Positions 8,736-18,274 are shown, counted from the stretch's first letter. The stretch is 64,000 nucleotides of DNA from Arcobacter sp. CECT 8986 (GCF_004116725.1 NZ_PDKG01000001.1:1-64000); one strand, 5' to 3'. Numbers and translations are program-made. Notes: generated from the letters alone by a model not told the origin.

Positions 8736-9410
8736 TTAAAATAATTCAATTTCCATTTGTGGTTCTTCTTTATGCTCATCGTTAAATAAGTCAACACCAC
8801 CAACATATTCTTTAATAACTGGTTCTTTTGTAATCTCAGTTTGAAGAGCTTTCTCTTCAGTAACAATTTTAGCATCTGTATCAGATTTTTGAGTAACTTT
8901 AATAAAAGTATCAAAATCATTTGTCAATAAGATTAATCTACCATGTTCACCTCTGGTATGTTCGCTAATAAGCTTAAAACCCTCAGCTTTACAAAAATCT
9001 TTTGCAAACTCAACATTTCTATGTCCAATACTTGATTGTAATGCTTTTAGTTGCATAATATCAGCACCACCAGAAATTTTAGCACTAATATTCTCTTTTC
9101 TACACCCTAATTTATACATTTCATTTAGCATTGCTTCAACAGAATATAATCCATACTTCATATCTTCATTTGAATTTTTTGTTGAAGGAAGTAAAAAGTG
9201 ATTCATACCTTTTACTTTTGTAACTTTGTCATAAAACATAATAGCTACACAAGAACCTAGTAATGTTTTAAAAGCTACTTCATCATCATCTTTACCAACA
9301 GCAAACTCTCCACCAATAATAGTATGAGTGTTATATCCTTTTATCTTTTGGTTAAAACGCGAATTAGAAGCTTTTTCAATACTTCCATCTTTGTGGCCAA
9401 TTATTATCAA
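8736..9410 (-). CDS. cheD: Chemoreceptor glutamine deamidase CheD
   Basis: 224 residues. The CheD signature is present: LLGSCVAIMFYD with the catalytic Cys54, and VKGMNHFLLP with His71, followed by the substrate-binding stretch ISGGADIM. The family converts glutamines to glutamates in chemoreceptors and exchanges with CheC-type phosphatases. The protein is longer than the usual 160 residues. It has a C-terminal tail of about 50 residues (from about 175) rich in Glu and Lys that ends in PQMEIELF. It overlaps cheR by 4 bases and is followed by cheB after 13 bases. The tail may be a docking segment; that is inference. Confidence 0.88.
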   Translation of the reverse strand: MIIIGHKDGSIEKASNSRFNQKIKGYNTHTIIGGEFAVGKDDDEVAFKTLLGSCVAIMFYDKVTKVKGMNHFLLPSTKNSNEDMKYGLYSVEAMLNEMYKLGCRKENISAKISGGADIMQLKALQSSIGHRNVEFAKDFCKAEGFKLISEHTRGEHGRLILLTNDFDTFIKVTQKSDTDAKIVTEEKALQTEITKEPVIKEYVGGVDLFNDEHKEEPQMEIELF

Positions 9411-10252
9411 AATAAATCCTTAGTTTTAATAAAAATATTTTGTCCTATTCTTTGTACATAATTAATTAAATCATGAGGGTTTTCTGAATGCCCCAAATAC
9501 AATGTACCACCAATTTTTAGATGTGTGAATAGTTTTTTTAATATTTTATTTTGATCTTCCACAGAAAAATAAATCAATACATTTCTACAAAAAATAACAT
9601 CAAACTCTTCTTTTTGAAAAGGATAAGACCCATCATTTAAATTCATAACTTTAAATGTAATCATTCTTTTCAAATCATCTTTAACTTTTATTAATATCTC
9701 TTCACTAGCTAGATTTTTTTCAACTCTTCTTTTAAAATATTTAGGAGGTTGAATCCATTCAGGAAACTCTTTTGATGATTTTGAATATCTGTAAACACCA
9801 TTTGCTGCATATTGAAGTACATTTGTATCAATATCTGTAGCAACAATTGTAGCACTAATATTTTTTTGTAAGCTCTCTTTTGCTTCCATTACAGTCATAG
9901 CCATAGAATACGGCTCTTCTCCAGTTGAAGAAGCAGAACAATACATCTTTATAGGTTTTGCACTATTTGCAAACATTGGTAAAACTCTATCTCTTAAATC
10001 TTCAAAATGAAAACACTCTCTAAAAAAATGAGTTTTATTTGTAGTAAAAGTATTAATAAATTCTGTAATATAGTTTCCTTTCTCAACAGAGTCAAGAAGT
10101 TCTTCTATATCACCGCCTGTAAATTTAGTATTTCTTTTTAATTTATGTAGTCTATTTGCAATCATTATATCTTTATTCTCTGCAAGTGTAATACCTGTCA
10201 AAGAATAAAGAATTTTTTTCACTCTATTGTGAAGTTGTAATGTATTACTCAT
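9407..10252 (-). CDS. cheR: Chemotaxis protein methyltransferase CheR
   Basis: 281 residues, the usual CheR length. The N-terminal helical CheR domain (about 1-75) is followed by the SAM-dependent methyltransferase domain. That domain shows TTNKTHFFRE, the SAM-binding stretch SASSTGEEPYSMAM, the acidic residues of IVATDID, and DVIFCRNVLIYF. It methylates receptor glutamates with S-adenosylmethionine and opposes CheB. It starts 23 bases after cheA and overlaps cheD by 4 bases, so the adaptation enzymes CheR, CheD and CheB are made from one transcript with the kinase. No C-terminal receptor-tethering TPR region is present. Confidence 0.93.
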   Translation of the reverse strand: MSNTLQLHNRVKKILYSLTGITLAENKDIMIANRLHKLKRNTKFTGGDIEELLDSVEKGNYITEFINTFTTNKTHFFRECFHFEDLRDRVLPMFANSAKPIKMYCSASSTGEEPYSMAMTVMEAKESLQKNISATIVATDIDTNVLQYAANGVYRYSKSSKEFPEWIQPPKYFKRRVEKNLASEEILIKVKDDLKRMITFKVMNLNDGSYPFQKEEFDVIFCRNVLIYFSVEDQNKILKKLFTHLKIGGTLYLGHSENPHDLINYVQRIGQNIFIKTKDLF

Positions 10253-10275
10253 ATTTATTATCTACTTCGAGATAT

Positions 10276-12417
10276 TTAAGATGCTTTTCTTTTTTTTGTA
10301 GCACTTAAATCTTTTTCTATTTTAATTTGTGCATTTATAATTCCAAGCACATCTAAAATAAGACCAATACTTCCATCTCCTCTTACAGTTGCAGCACCTA
10401 TTCCATCAACACTTCTAAAGTTTTTATCTAAAGGTTTAACAACTACTTGATGTTGATTTAAAAATTCATCAATTGAAATGGCAACTTTTTGATTACCAGA
10501 TTTAACAACTATTAACATACCATCTTCAAGTTTTGTAAAAGTAGGTTTAATTCCAAAAAGATTGTGTAATCTAACAACAGGAATAAACTCTTCTCTTAAC
10601 ATTAATAAATCTTGTGTTCCATCACCAATTTTTTTAATCATATCTGATGTTGGTTGTAAAGATTCTACAATAGAACTAAGAGGTAAAATATATTTTTGAT
10701 CGCCAACTGCAATATCAAGACCATCTAAAATAGCAAGAGTTAATGGTAACATGATAGTAATAGTAGTTCCATAACCTTTTTCTGTATCAAGTTTTATTGC
10801 TCCACCAAGTTTTTGAATGTTTGTTTTTACAACATCCATTCCCACTCCACGACCAGAAATGTCAGTAATCTCTTTTGCTGTACTAACACCAGCTCCGAAA
10901 ACTAACATTGCTTTGTCATTATCAGTCATAGTAGCGAATTGATTATCATCAATTTGACCATTTTCTAAAGCTTTTTGAGCAACTTTTTCTGCATCAATTC
11001 CTCTACCATCATCTTTAATAGTGATAATCATTTGACCATTCGCTTGTTCAGCAGAAATAGATATTAATCCTGTCTCTTTTTTACCACATCTTAATCTTTC
11101 ATCAGGAGTTTCTAAACCATGGTCTAATGAGTTTCTGATAATGTGCATTAAAGGATCTGTTAATCCCTCAATCATTGCTTTATCAATTTCAACTCCATCT
11201 CCATAATGTAAAAAATCAACTTTTTTACTAAGTTTTCTAGAGATGTCTCTAACAACTTTAGGAAATTTTGAGTAAATAGATTCCATAGGAACCATTCTGA
11301 TACTCATAATAGAATCTTGCATATCTCTAATATGTCTTTCAAGTAATTCTAATCTTTCAAGTACAGCATTTCTTGTTTTTGCTTCTTCAATTGAAGAAGA
11401 AAATTGAGTTAACATTGCATTTGTAATTACTAAATCACCAACATTATTCATTAATAAATCAATTTTATCAAGATTTACTCTAATGTTATTTGTTGAAGTA
11501 GGCTTTTTAGCTCTTACTGCTCTCTCTTGTCTTTCAGGTTTTTTATCTGAAGTTGGTGCAGTAGGTTTAGAAGGAGTAGCTGGTGTATTTGAAGTCTGTA
11601 CTTTTTCTTCTTTTTTAACTTCTTGTACAGCAGGTTTAACTTCTTCTATTTTTTCTTCTTTAATATCATTTGTTTGAATTTGTGCATCAGGAGTAATTTC
11701 TGGCATATCATCAAAGAAACCAAAATTATCTTCATCACTGTAAATACTTTGAGAAGAAGTATCTTCCATACTAATCTTAGCTGTTTCATTTAATTCATCA
11801 TCAAAGAAACCATAAGGAACTTCGCCCTCTTCTAAATCATCATCATGGAAGATTCCATAAGTTTTATGATTTTTTTGTTCATTTAAATCATCATCAAAAA
11901 AACCAATACTATCATCATCTTTAGAAACAGTTTCTACAGTTGGAGTATTTTCTTCTACAGTTTGTTGTTCTTGTACAACAGGAGTAGATACTTCTTCAGT
12001 TTTAGCTGGACTTTCGCCGCTAATATACATTCTAATATCAGTTAATAAAGACGCAGTCATATCATCAAAAGTTTCTCTTGTTAATTCTTCAGCAACTTCT
12101 AAATCTAATAACTCTCTCATAACATCTAATGCATCAATAAGAGTTCCTGCCATTTCTGGTTGAAATTCTATATCATGATTTCTAAGCTTATCCATCATGT
12201 TTTCTACATCGTGAGTAAATTCTGCAAATAAACTCAATTCAACTGATGCTCCACTACCTTTTAAAGTATGAACATCTCTAAATAATTGACCCATTTGATC
12301 ATCAGTTAAAGATCCATTAGTTTCTGCTTCTAATAGAACATTATCTGCTGACTCAAAAAGCTCTTCTGCTTCTTCTACAAACATCTCTCTGTATTTAGAT
12401 ATATCAAAACCAGCCAT
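10276..12417 (-). CDS. cheA: Chemotaxis histidine kinase CheA with repeat-rich linker
   Basis: 713 residues. Order of domains: the P1 histidine phosphotransfer domain with His50 in HTLKGSG; a long acidic linker (about 135-305); the P3 dimerisation helices (about 311-400); the P4 kinase domain with IIRNSLDHG (N429), DDGRGID (469-475) and GRGVGMDVV (522-530); and the P5 CheW-like domain (about 560-705). No globular P2 domain is visible. In its place the linker carries four GFFDD-type repeats (171-240). There is no C-terminal receiver domain, unlike the CheA-receiver fusions of Campylobacter and Helicobacter. It lies 13 bases after cheY. No cheW is present in this operon, so the coupling protein must be encoded elsewhere. 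Confidence 0.94.
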   Translation of the reverse strand: MAGFDISKYREMFVEEAEELFESADNVLLEAETNGSLTDDQMGQLFRDVHTLKGSGASVELSLFAEFTHDVENMMDKLRNHDIEFQPEMAGTLIDALDVMRELLDLEVAEELTRETFDDMTASLLTDIRMYISGESPAKTEEVSTPVVQEQQTVEENTPTVETVSKDDDSIGFFDDDLNEQKNHKTYGIFHDDDLEEGEVPYGFFDDELNETAKISMEDTSSQSIYSDEDNFGFFDDMPEITPDAQIQTNDIKEEKIEEVKPAVQEVKKEEKVQTSNTPATPSKPTAPTSDKKPERQERAVRAKKPTSTNNIRVNLDKIDLLMNNVGDLVITNAMLTQFSSSIEEAKTRNAVLERLELLERHIRDMQDSIMSIRMVPMESIYSKFPKVVRDISRKLSKKVDFLHYGDGVEIDKAMIEGLTDPLMHIIRNSLDHGLETPDERLRCGKKETGLISISAEQANGQMIITIKDDGRGIDAEKVAQKALENGQIDDNQFATMTDNDKAMLVFGAGVSTAKEITDISGRGVGMDVVKTNIQKLGGAIKLDTEKGYGTTITIMLPLTLAILDGLDIAVGDQKYILPLSSIVESLQPTSDMIKKIGDGTQDLLMLREEFIPVVRLHNLFGIKPTFTKLEDGMLIVVKSGNQKVAISIDEFLNQHQVVVKPLDKNFRSVDGIGAATVRGDGSIGLILDVLGIINAQIKIEKDLSATKKRKAS
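11698..11907 (-). repeat. Four GFFDD-type repeats in the CheA linker
   Basis: The encoded peptides are GFFDDDLNE (172-180), GIFHDDDLEE (188-197), GFFDDELNE (203-211) and GFFDDMPE (233-240). Spacing is 15-30 residues. Each has an aromatic pair followed by acidic residues, with low-complexity sequence between. On the + strand the matching DNA is seen as repeated CATCATCAAAGAAACC blocks. The shape is that of short linear docking motifs. Confidence 0.75.
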
Positions 12418-12430
12418 GACTTATCCTTTA

Positions 12431-12799
12431 TTATCTACTTAATACTATGTTAACTGCTTTAAGCAATTGATCAGGAACGAAAGGTTTAACAATCCATCCT
12501 GTAGCACCTGCTGCTTTACCTTTTGCTTTCATTTCATCACTTCTTTCAGTAGTTAATACTAAAATAGGTTTACTTGCGTACTGAGACAACTTTCTTAATT
12601 CACTAATTAATGTAAGTCCATCCATATTTGGCATATTTACATCAGTTATAATTAAATCATAAGTTGAAGCTTTTGCTTTTTCTAACCCATCAACGCCATC
12701 AATTGCTTCAGTAACATCATTATACCCACCCTCATTAAGTGCATAGTTTAACATATCTCTTAACATTGTTGAGTCATCTACTATTAAAAGCTTAGCCAT
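12431..12799 (-). CDS. cheY: Chemotaxis response regulator CheY
   Basis: 122 residues, a stand-alone receiver domain. It has the acidic pair VDDS (Asp8-Asp9), the phosphoacceptor in TDVNMPNMDG (Asp53), the Thr of LTTERS and the Lys of IVKPF. The start ATG is preceded by AAGGGG. It is the first gene of the che operon and is followed by cheA 13 bases later. It probably carries the signal from this CheA to the flagellar motor. With no other domain it could equally be a phosphate sink. Confidence in the family is high, less so in the motor target. Confidence 0.9.
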   Translation of the reverse strand: MAKLLIVDDSTMLRDMLNYALNEGGYNDVTEAIDGVDGLEKAKASTYDLIITDVNMPNMDGLTLISELRKLSQYASKPILVLTTERSDEMKAKGKAAGATGWIVKPFVPDQLLKAVNIVLSR

Positions 12800-12855
12800 A
12801 AAAAACCCCTTGTTTTTTAATAATTAAATATTATTTTTTATATCTTAACTAAAGA

Positions 12856-12874
12856 AGTATTAATTTAGTATTAA
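12856..12874. promoter_or_regulatory. 11-base-period direct repeat upstream of the che operon
   Basis: AGTATTAA occurs at 12856-12863 and again at 12867-12874, a spacing of exactly 11 bases or one DNA turn. It lies in the 80-base gap between the cheY start (12799) and the pnp stop (12880), about 57-75 bases upstream of cheY. The gap holds no other feature. It could be a binding site or just AT-rich promoter DNA. Confidence 0.3.
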
Positions 12875-12879
12875 ATTTT

Positions 12880-15060
12880 CTATAATAGTGTTGAAGCTAA
12901 TTCAATTCTATCTTTCTTAACATTTAATACTTTAATTTCAACTTCTTGACCTACAGATAAAACATCTGATACATTTTTTACTCTCTCTTTTGATATCTTA
13001 GATATGTGAAGTAGGCCTTCTCCACCTTTTGGTAAAGAAATAAATGCACCAAAATCTGTAATTCTTTCTACTTTACCTTTTAGCACTTCTTCTGGTTCGT
13101 AAAGTTTACAAAAGTCAATATTTTTGCCACTTTCTTTTTTTGAAGAAGCATTGTTTGAAATTGTCTTAATATGTTCGCAAGCATCAAGAACATTTTGTTT
13201 GTTCTCACCACTTACCTTTACCTTACCACTGTCTCTATCTAAGTCAATTGAAACTGAGAATCTTTCTATTATCTCTTTTATAGTTGAACCAGCTTTTCCA
13301 ATAATAACCATAATTTTACTAGGGTCAATTGCGAACTGTTCTACTAGTGGTAAAGCATCACTTGGAACAATTTCTGTTGCGGCTTCTTCCATAAGACCTA
13401 AAATATGAGTTCTTCCCTCTTTTGCTTGAAGTAAAGCCTCTTTAAGTACAGAAAGTTCAATTCCACCTAATTTAATATCCATTTGTAATGCAGTAATACC
13501 TTCTTTTGTACCTGCAACTTTAAAGTCCATATCTCCATCATGATCTTCAAGACCCATAATATCAGTTAAAACTGAATATTTATCACCTTCTACAACCATA
13601 CCCATTGCAACACCTGCAACAAGATTAGAAACTGGAATTCCTGCAGCTTTTAAAGCTAAAGAACCACCACAAACAGTAGCCATTGAAGAAGATCCATTTG
13701 ATTCTAATATCTCTGAAACTAATCTAATAGTATCATCAAAATCTTTATCAATAGTTGCTTCAAGAGCTTTTTTTGCTAAATTACCATGTCCTAATTCTCT
13801 TCTTCCTACACCAAACATTGGTTTTGCTTCACCAACTGAGAAACCTGGAAAGTTATAGTGTACCATAAAATTTTCCATAGATGTAGATTTATCAGTTAAA
13901 ACTTCATACATTTGTCCATCTTTTGGTCCTGCAATTGTTCCAACTACTAATGCTTGAGTTTGACCTCTTGTAAATAAACAAGAAGAGTGAGTAGAAGGCA
14001 AAATATTTGTTTCAATTGTAATAGGTCTTACTTCTTTTAAGCCTCTTCCATCTGCTCTAACTTTTTCATTTACTATCATACTTCTTACTATTTCTCTTTT
14101 TACAATAGAAACAGCTTCATAAACTTCATTATAAGTTACATCTTCACTATCTTTGTACTCTTTTTCTAAAATAAGTTTTGCAACTTCTTTTAGTTCAACA
14201 GCTCTTTCACTTTTTGCTAATTTTTTAATTGCAGCTTTTACTTCTTCTGTATAGTTAGTTCTAACATTTTCAATAATTGATGCATCAATAGTAAATTCAA
14301 CTAATTCAACATCTTTTATCTCTTTGCATACTGTTTCAAATCCACTTTCATAAGTACTATTTACTTCATTTAATGCTTTTTGAGCTAAAGCAATAGCTTC
14401 AACTAATTCATCTTCTTCCATTTCATTAGTTTTATGAACTTTTGTGAAAGCTTCAATATCAACTTCAACCATATCTTCACTAGATATTGATTTCATCTCA
14501 ATCATTAAAAGTTCTTCTTTAGAACCAGCAACATATAGATCTAATGTTGATTGTGATAATTGTGTATAAGTTGGATTAATTATATATTCATCTTCAACTC
14601 TACCTATTCTAACACCAGCAACTGATTTTTTAATTGGTAAATTAGATGTATATAAAGCAGCACTTGCTGCATTTAAACTAAGTACTTGTAAGTCAACATC
14701 TTTATCTGCACTTAATACTATAACAGTTATTGTAGTTGGATATACATATCCTTTTGGGAAAAGGGGTCTTAGACTTCTATCTATTACTCTTGAAGTAAGA
14801 GTTTCAAATTCACTTGGTTTTGCTTCTCTTTTTATAAAACCACCTGGTAACTTAGCTGCTGCATAAGTTTTCTCAACATATTGAACTGTTAATGGAGTAA
14901 AATCTTCTTCTACTGGATTATCAAATTCACTTACTACTGTTGCTAAAACAACTGCATTTCCTACTTGAGCTAAAACAGACCCATTAGATTGTTTTGCAAC
15001 TTTATCAAATTCAAAAGTTTCAGTTTTCCCATTAAGTTCAAATTCACAAACTGTTGACAT
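12880..15060 (-). CDS. pnp: Polyribonucleotide nucleotidyltransferase (PNPase)
   Basis: 726 residues. Two RNase PH domains are separated by an all-helical region. The second has LFTRGQTQALV (about 365-375) and the phosphate-binding Gly/Ser region ESNGSSSMATVCGGS. A KH domain with GKAGSTIKEI (about 590-600) and a C-terminal S1 domain (KVERITDFGAFISLP, GLLHIS) follow. This is the full phosphorolytic 3'-5' exoribonuclease and degradosome enzyme. The start ATG has AAAGGAAAA upstream. It follows a phosphoribosyltransferase gene by 14 bases and ends 80 bases before cheY. I see no strong terminator in that gap, so some read-through into the che operon is possible. Confidence 0.96.
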   Translation of the reverse strand: MSTVCEFELNGKTETFEFDKVAKQSNGSVLAQVGNAVVLATVVSEFDNPVEEDFTPLTVQYVEKTYAAAKLPGGFIKREAKPSEFETLTSRVIDRSLRPLFPKGYVYPTTITVIVLSADKDVDLQVLSLNAASAALYTSNLPIKKSVAGVRIGRVEDEYIINPTYTQLSQSTLDLYVAGSKEELLMIEMKSISSEDMVEVDIEAFTKVHKTNEMEEDELVEAIALAQKALNEVNSTYESGFETVCKEIKDVELVEFTIDASIIENVRTNYTEEVKAAIKKLAKSERAVELKEVAKLILEKEYKDSEDVTYNEVYEAVSIVKREIVRSMIVNEKVRADGRGLKEVRPITIETNILPSTHSSCLFTRGQTQALVVGTIAGPKDGQMYEVLTDKSTSMENFMVHYNFPGFSVGEAKPMFGVGRRELGHGNLAKKALEATIDKDFDDTIRLVSEILESNGSSSMATVCGGSLALKAAGIPVSNLVAGVAMGMVVEGDKYSVLTDIMGLEDHDGDMDFKVAGTKEGITALQMDIKLGGIELSVLKEALLQAKEGRTHILGLMEEAATEIVPSDALPLVEQFAIDPSKIMVIIGKAGSTIKEIIERFSVSIDLDRDSGKVKVSGENKQNVLDACEHIKTISNNASSKKESGKNIDFCKLYEPEEVLKGKVERITDFGAFISLPKGGEGLLHISKISKERVKNVSDVLSVGQEVEIKVLNVKKDRIELASTLL

Positions 15061-15074
15061 ACGTTTTCCTTTAG

Positions 15075-15716
15075 TTAAAATTTCTTAATATCTTCAAAAT
15101 CTATATTTTCTAATTTATCATAATAAAAATCAATAAATACAAAATGATCCAATTTCTTTACAAAATACAAGTCATCTGCAATAGATTCAATTGTTGGTAC
15201 TGTTGCACTTGGCAATATTGGTGTTGCCACAGAAACAGATTTTGCACCAAGGTTAATTGCAGTTTTAATACAAGCCATCATTGTAAGGCCAGTATTTAAA
15301 CCTTCATCTACTAATAAAACATTTTTATTTTCTAAATTACTGATTTTTTTATTTTTTCTATATAATTTAATAGTTCTTGAAAGTTGTTTCTCATAAACTT
15401 CTTTAGACTTTTCAAAAATAAAGTCTAAACTTATTTCAAAAGATTTTGCAAGTTCTTCATGAATTACAACCTCTTCTGTTTCAGTAACAATTGCAATTTC
15501 ACAATCTTCATTATTCTCAGCCATAATTTTACTTGAAAGCATCAAGTCAAAATTACCTCCAAGTTTTTGAGAGATTATTTTTGCAATAGGTACACCTCCA
15601 TATGAAGTTGCAAGAACTGTCCATTCTTCTAACCTCATACTATCTATTGGCAATATATCTAATAATCTAAAAGCAGCAACTTCTCTATTTTTAAAATATA
15701 TTTGTTCATGTTGCAT
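15075..15716 (-). CDS. Phosphoribosyltransferase-family protein
   Basis: 213 residues. A phosphoribosyltransferase fold is indicated by the PRPP loop VLLVDEGLNTGLTMMA (about 130-145), in the place of the usual VDDxxxTGxT, and by SYGGVPIAKII near the N-terminus. The family uses or binds PRPP or nucleotides; the acceptor base cannot be told. The second acidic residue of the PRPP loop is Glu instead of Asp, which occurs in this general group. It sits 3 bases after lptD and 14 bases before pnp, so it belongs to the purD-lptD-pnp operon. Confidence 0.75.
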   Translation of the reverse strand: MQHEQIYFKNREVAAFRLLDILPIDSMRLEEWTVLATSYGGVPIAKIISQKLGGNFDLMLSSKIMAENNEDCEIAIVTETEEVVIHEELAKSFEISLDFIFEKSKEVYEKQLSRTIKLYRKNKKISNLENKNVLLVDEGLNTGLTMMACIKTAINLGAKSVSVATPILPSATVPTIESIADDLYFVKKLDHFVFIDFYYDKLENIDFEDIKKF

Positions 15717-15719
15717 ATA

Positions 15720-17837
15720 TTACTCTTCTGTTTTATCAAGCGTATATTGTTGTTTTATTCCACCAATTGGTTTTAATAATACTTGAATATAGAACATATC
15801 TTGCTCTTCTCTATCATAGATTTTACTTGACATTGCTTCAACTTCTTTTTCGTATTTCAAGTCAATTTGCCAACAATCATCCATAATTGAGAATAAAACA
15901 CCTTCTCTACTTCTCATATTCTCTTTTAAGTTGTAGTTTGTGTAATATCCAACTGAATAATCTCTTGATATTCTATAGTTTGCATTAATTCTATATGATT
16001 CTAAATCCTCTTTTCCAGAATTTGGAGTATCTTTTGACATATAGTATCCAAGACCTAGACCAAAATCATCATAATTAAAACTTAAAGATGTAGAGTTTTC
16101 AATAAAAGCATTATCTTGGTGATTATAAATAACTTTGTTAGATAACTTACCATAAAAATAGTTATAAATTATTTCATTTTCCATATTTTGTAATTCTGGG
16201 TTATCTAATTCATCAAAAACAATTGATTGTTTTAATTTATGGTTAATTATTTGTTTTAAAGTATCTCTATCATAAAAAGATTGATTTAATGCTAATTCAA
16301 TAGATCTTTTAGTTTTAGAAATAGGAAAATAACTTAACTCTTGAGTATCATTATTTATTCCATATAAATCACCATCATCTTTAATAGTTGCAGAATCAAC
16401 ATAATCAGCACTTAAGTTAACTGTATGAATAATGCTATCATAAGCTTTAAGTAAATCTGTACTAACTCCAATACTAGTAATATTTTCAATAAATGTTCCA
16501 TCATCTAAAGATGTATCCGTATCATCATATTTATAATGAGTTAAAACAGTTTCATTTCTTAAATTTAATTGTAAATAATCATCAAATAAAGAGATTGAAT
16601 AAGATAAAGGCACACTAATGTCATATTTATCTGCAGTTACACCATCTTCTCTATAATAATTTGTATATCTTGTATCAACTGAATATAATAAATCGTCTAA
16701 TAAAACAGGTTTTGCATATTTATGAAATTGACCTTGAGGAAGTTCTTGCATTGTTGCTTCATTAGAATCAAGAGTTTTATCTAAATAATATCTAAAATAA
16801 ACTCCTCCATAATATTCAGGAGTGTTATAAAAATAATTTATTTTAGATTCTATTTTTTTCTCATCTTCATCATCATGGTTATTGTCAATTCCACCTTTTT
16901 TCTCTAACTTTCTATATTCAAAGTCATTTAGCCATCTTATATCTGCATATAATCCATCTTGAGAATTTTCATCAGATAAGATTTTTTCATTTGTATAGTA
17001 AATTTCCCAACCATAATGATTTTGGTGATCTAAAGCTTTTTCTTCATAGTAATCATCTTTTTCATTAAAGAAACCTGCACCAAGTCTTAAATATGATTCT
17101 TCTGTTGGTTTATATCTAAAGTAAGAATAAAGTCCTTTACCTCTATCAGTTCTAATTTGAGGAATAAATTCAAAATCATAATCATCAGATGGGGCAAAAT
17201 AGATTGGTTGTGCATAAATAAAACCTTCTTCACTACCAAATCCAATAGTAGGAATTAAAAGACCTGTTCTTCTTGTATTATCAGCAGAAAATCCAAAATA
17301 AGGAAAGTAAAAAACTGGAACATCTTTTATATAAAGTCTTGGATTAAAGATATTTACCCATTTTGTTTCAGTATTGTACTCTGTACTTGAAGATTTAATA
17401 CTCCATACGGGATCTTCACAATCACAACTAGATAAAATACTTTTATTTAAAGTTACAATATCATTCTCTTTTTTTGAATCTTTAGAATTCATCCATAAAT
17501 TAGATTTATTATTAAAAATCAAAGTTGGTTTTTGAAATAACGCATCATTTTTATTATCTAAAAAAGCATATTCACTTTGAGCTTGAATTGAATTATCTTT
17601 AACAATTAAAACATCATCAAAAAACTCAAATGTCTCTTTCTTTTTATCATAAATAACTTTTTGTGCACTACCATAATATGAAGGAGAAAATATAACAACA
17701 TCACCAACTGCTGTTACAATATCACCTTTAGTATCTAACTTATTAGCAACAATTTGAAACTTTTCACTACTAAACTCTTTTGCATTTGATGAAGTACATA
17801 ATGCAACCAAACAAATAAAAACTAATTTTTTAAACAT
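15720..17837 (-). CDS. lptD: LPS assembly outer-membrane protein LptD
   Basis: 705 residues. A signal peptide (about 1-19, ending SNA) is followed by an OstA/LptA-like beta domain (about 22-130) with AVGDVVIFSPSYYGSAQKV. The rest is a large C-terminal beta-barrel with alternating aromatic strands and many YxxxYxxxxxYY patterns. A Cys pair lies at SSCDCED near the junction, which may join the disulfides known in LptD. The protein inserts lipopolysaccharide into the outer leaflet of the outer membrane. The gene overlaps the RDD gene by 8 bases and is followed by a phosphoribosyltransferase gene. Helical LptE-type partners were not seen nearby. Confidence 0.9.
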   Translation of the reverse strand: MFKKLVFICLVALCTSSNAKEFSSEKFQIVANKLDTKGDIVTAVGDVVIFSPSYYGSAQKVIYDKKKETFEFFDDVLIVKDNSIQAQSEYAFLDNKNDALFQKPTLIFNNKSNLWMNSKDSKKENDIVTLNKSILSSCDCEDPVWSIKSSSTEYNTETKWVNIFNPRLYIKDVPVFYFPYFGFSADNTRRTGLLIPTIGFGSEEGFIYAQPIYFAPSDDYDFEFIPQIRTDRGKGLYSYFRYKPTEESYLRLGAGFFNEKDDYYEEKALDHQNHYGWEIYYTNEKILSDENSQDGLYADIRWLNDFEYRKLEKKGGIDNNHDDEDEKKIESKINYFYNTPEYYGGVYFRYYLDKTLDSNEATMQELPQGQFHKYAKPVLLDDLLYSVDTRYTNYYREDGVTADKYDISVPLSYSISLFDDYLQLNLRNETVLTHYKYDDTDTSLDDGTFIENITSIGVSTDLLKAYDSIIHTVNLSADYVDSATIKDDGDLYGINNDTQELSYFPISKTKRSIELALNQSFYDRDTLKQIINHKLKQSIVFDELDNPELQNMENEIIYNYFYGKLSNKVIYNHQDNAFIENSTSLSFNYDDFGLGLGYYMSKDTPNSGKEDLESYRINANYRISRDYSVGYYTNYNLKENMRSREGVLFSIMDDCWQIDLKYEKEVEAMSSKIYDREEQDMFYIQVLLKPIGGIKQQYTLDKTEE

Positions 17838-18270
17838 TAACTACCAACGTCCTACCAATTTTATCGTGGAAAGTCTGTTTCCCTTGGTCAAAAAATCCTA
17901 AAATAAATCCTAAATAAAAGAACATCTCACTTAATATTCTTCCTAAAGATCTAAAAATAGCACTTACAAAAGAAACTCTTCCGAAATCGTTATAATCAAT
18001 CACTCTAATTTTTAAAATAAATTTTCCTACAGTTGCACCATAATACCATGTAAAAAAAGTTTGATATATAAATTTTATAAATAAAATTGGCCAAACAAAC
18101 TGATTTGTTATAGAAATTGCAAGAGTAATATCATCACCAGCAGCTTTAATCACATCCCAAAAAACAATTAATACAAGAAAAGTAATTAATAAATCATCAA
18201 TCACATAAGCCAAAGCTCTTGACCGAATAGATGCTAATTGTAAATCTGTATTATTTGTATTATTATTCAT
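17830..18270 (-). CDS. RDD-family membrane protein
   Basis: 146 residues. The RDD signature is present: SIRSRALAYVIDDLLITF at the start with its Arg and Asp pair, and a WYYGATVGKFILKIRVID segment in the second half. Three hydrophobic helices are visible (about 25-45, 55-75 and 112-130). RDD proteins are small inner-membrane proteins, some with a Na+/H+ transport role; no function can be assigned here. It follows purD by 4 bases and overlaps lptD by 8 bases, a gene order that joins purine synthesis to envelope assembly in one transcript. Confidence 0.85.
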   Translation of the reverse strand: MNNNTNNTDLQLASIRSRALAYVIDDLLITFLVLIVFWDVIKAAGDDITLAISITNQFVWPILFIKFIYQTFFTWYYGATVGKFILKIRVIDYNDFGRVSFVSAIFRSLGRILSEMFFYLGFILGFFDQGKQTFHDKIGRTLVVNV

Positions 18271-18274
18271 ACTA

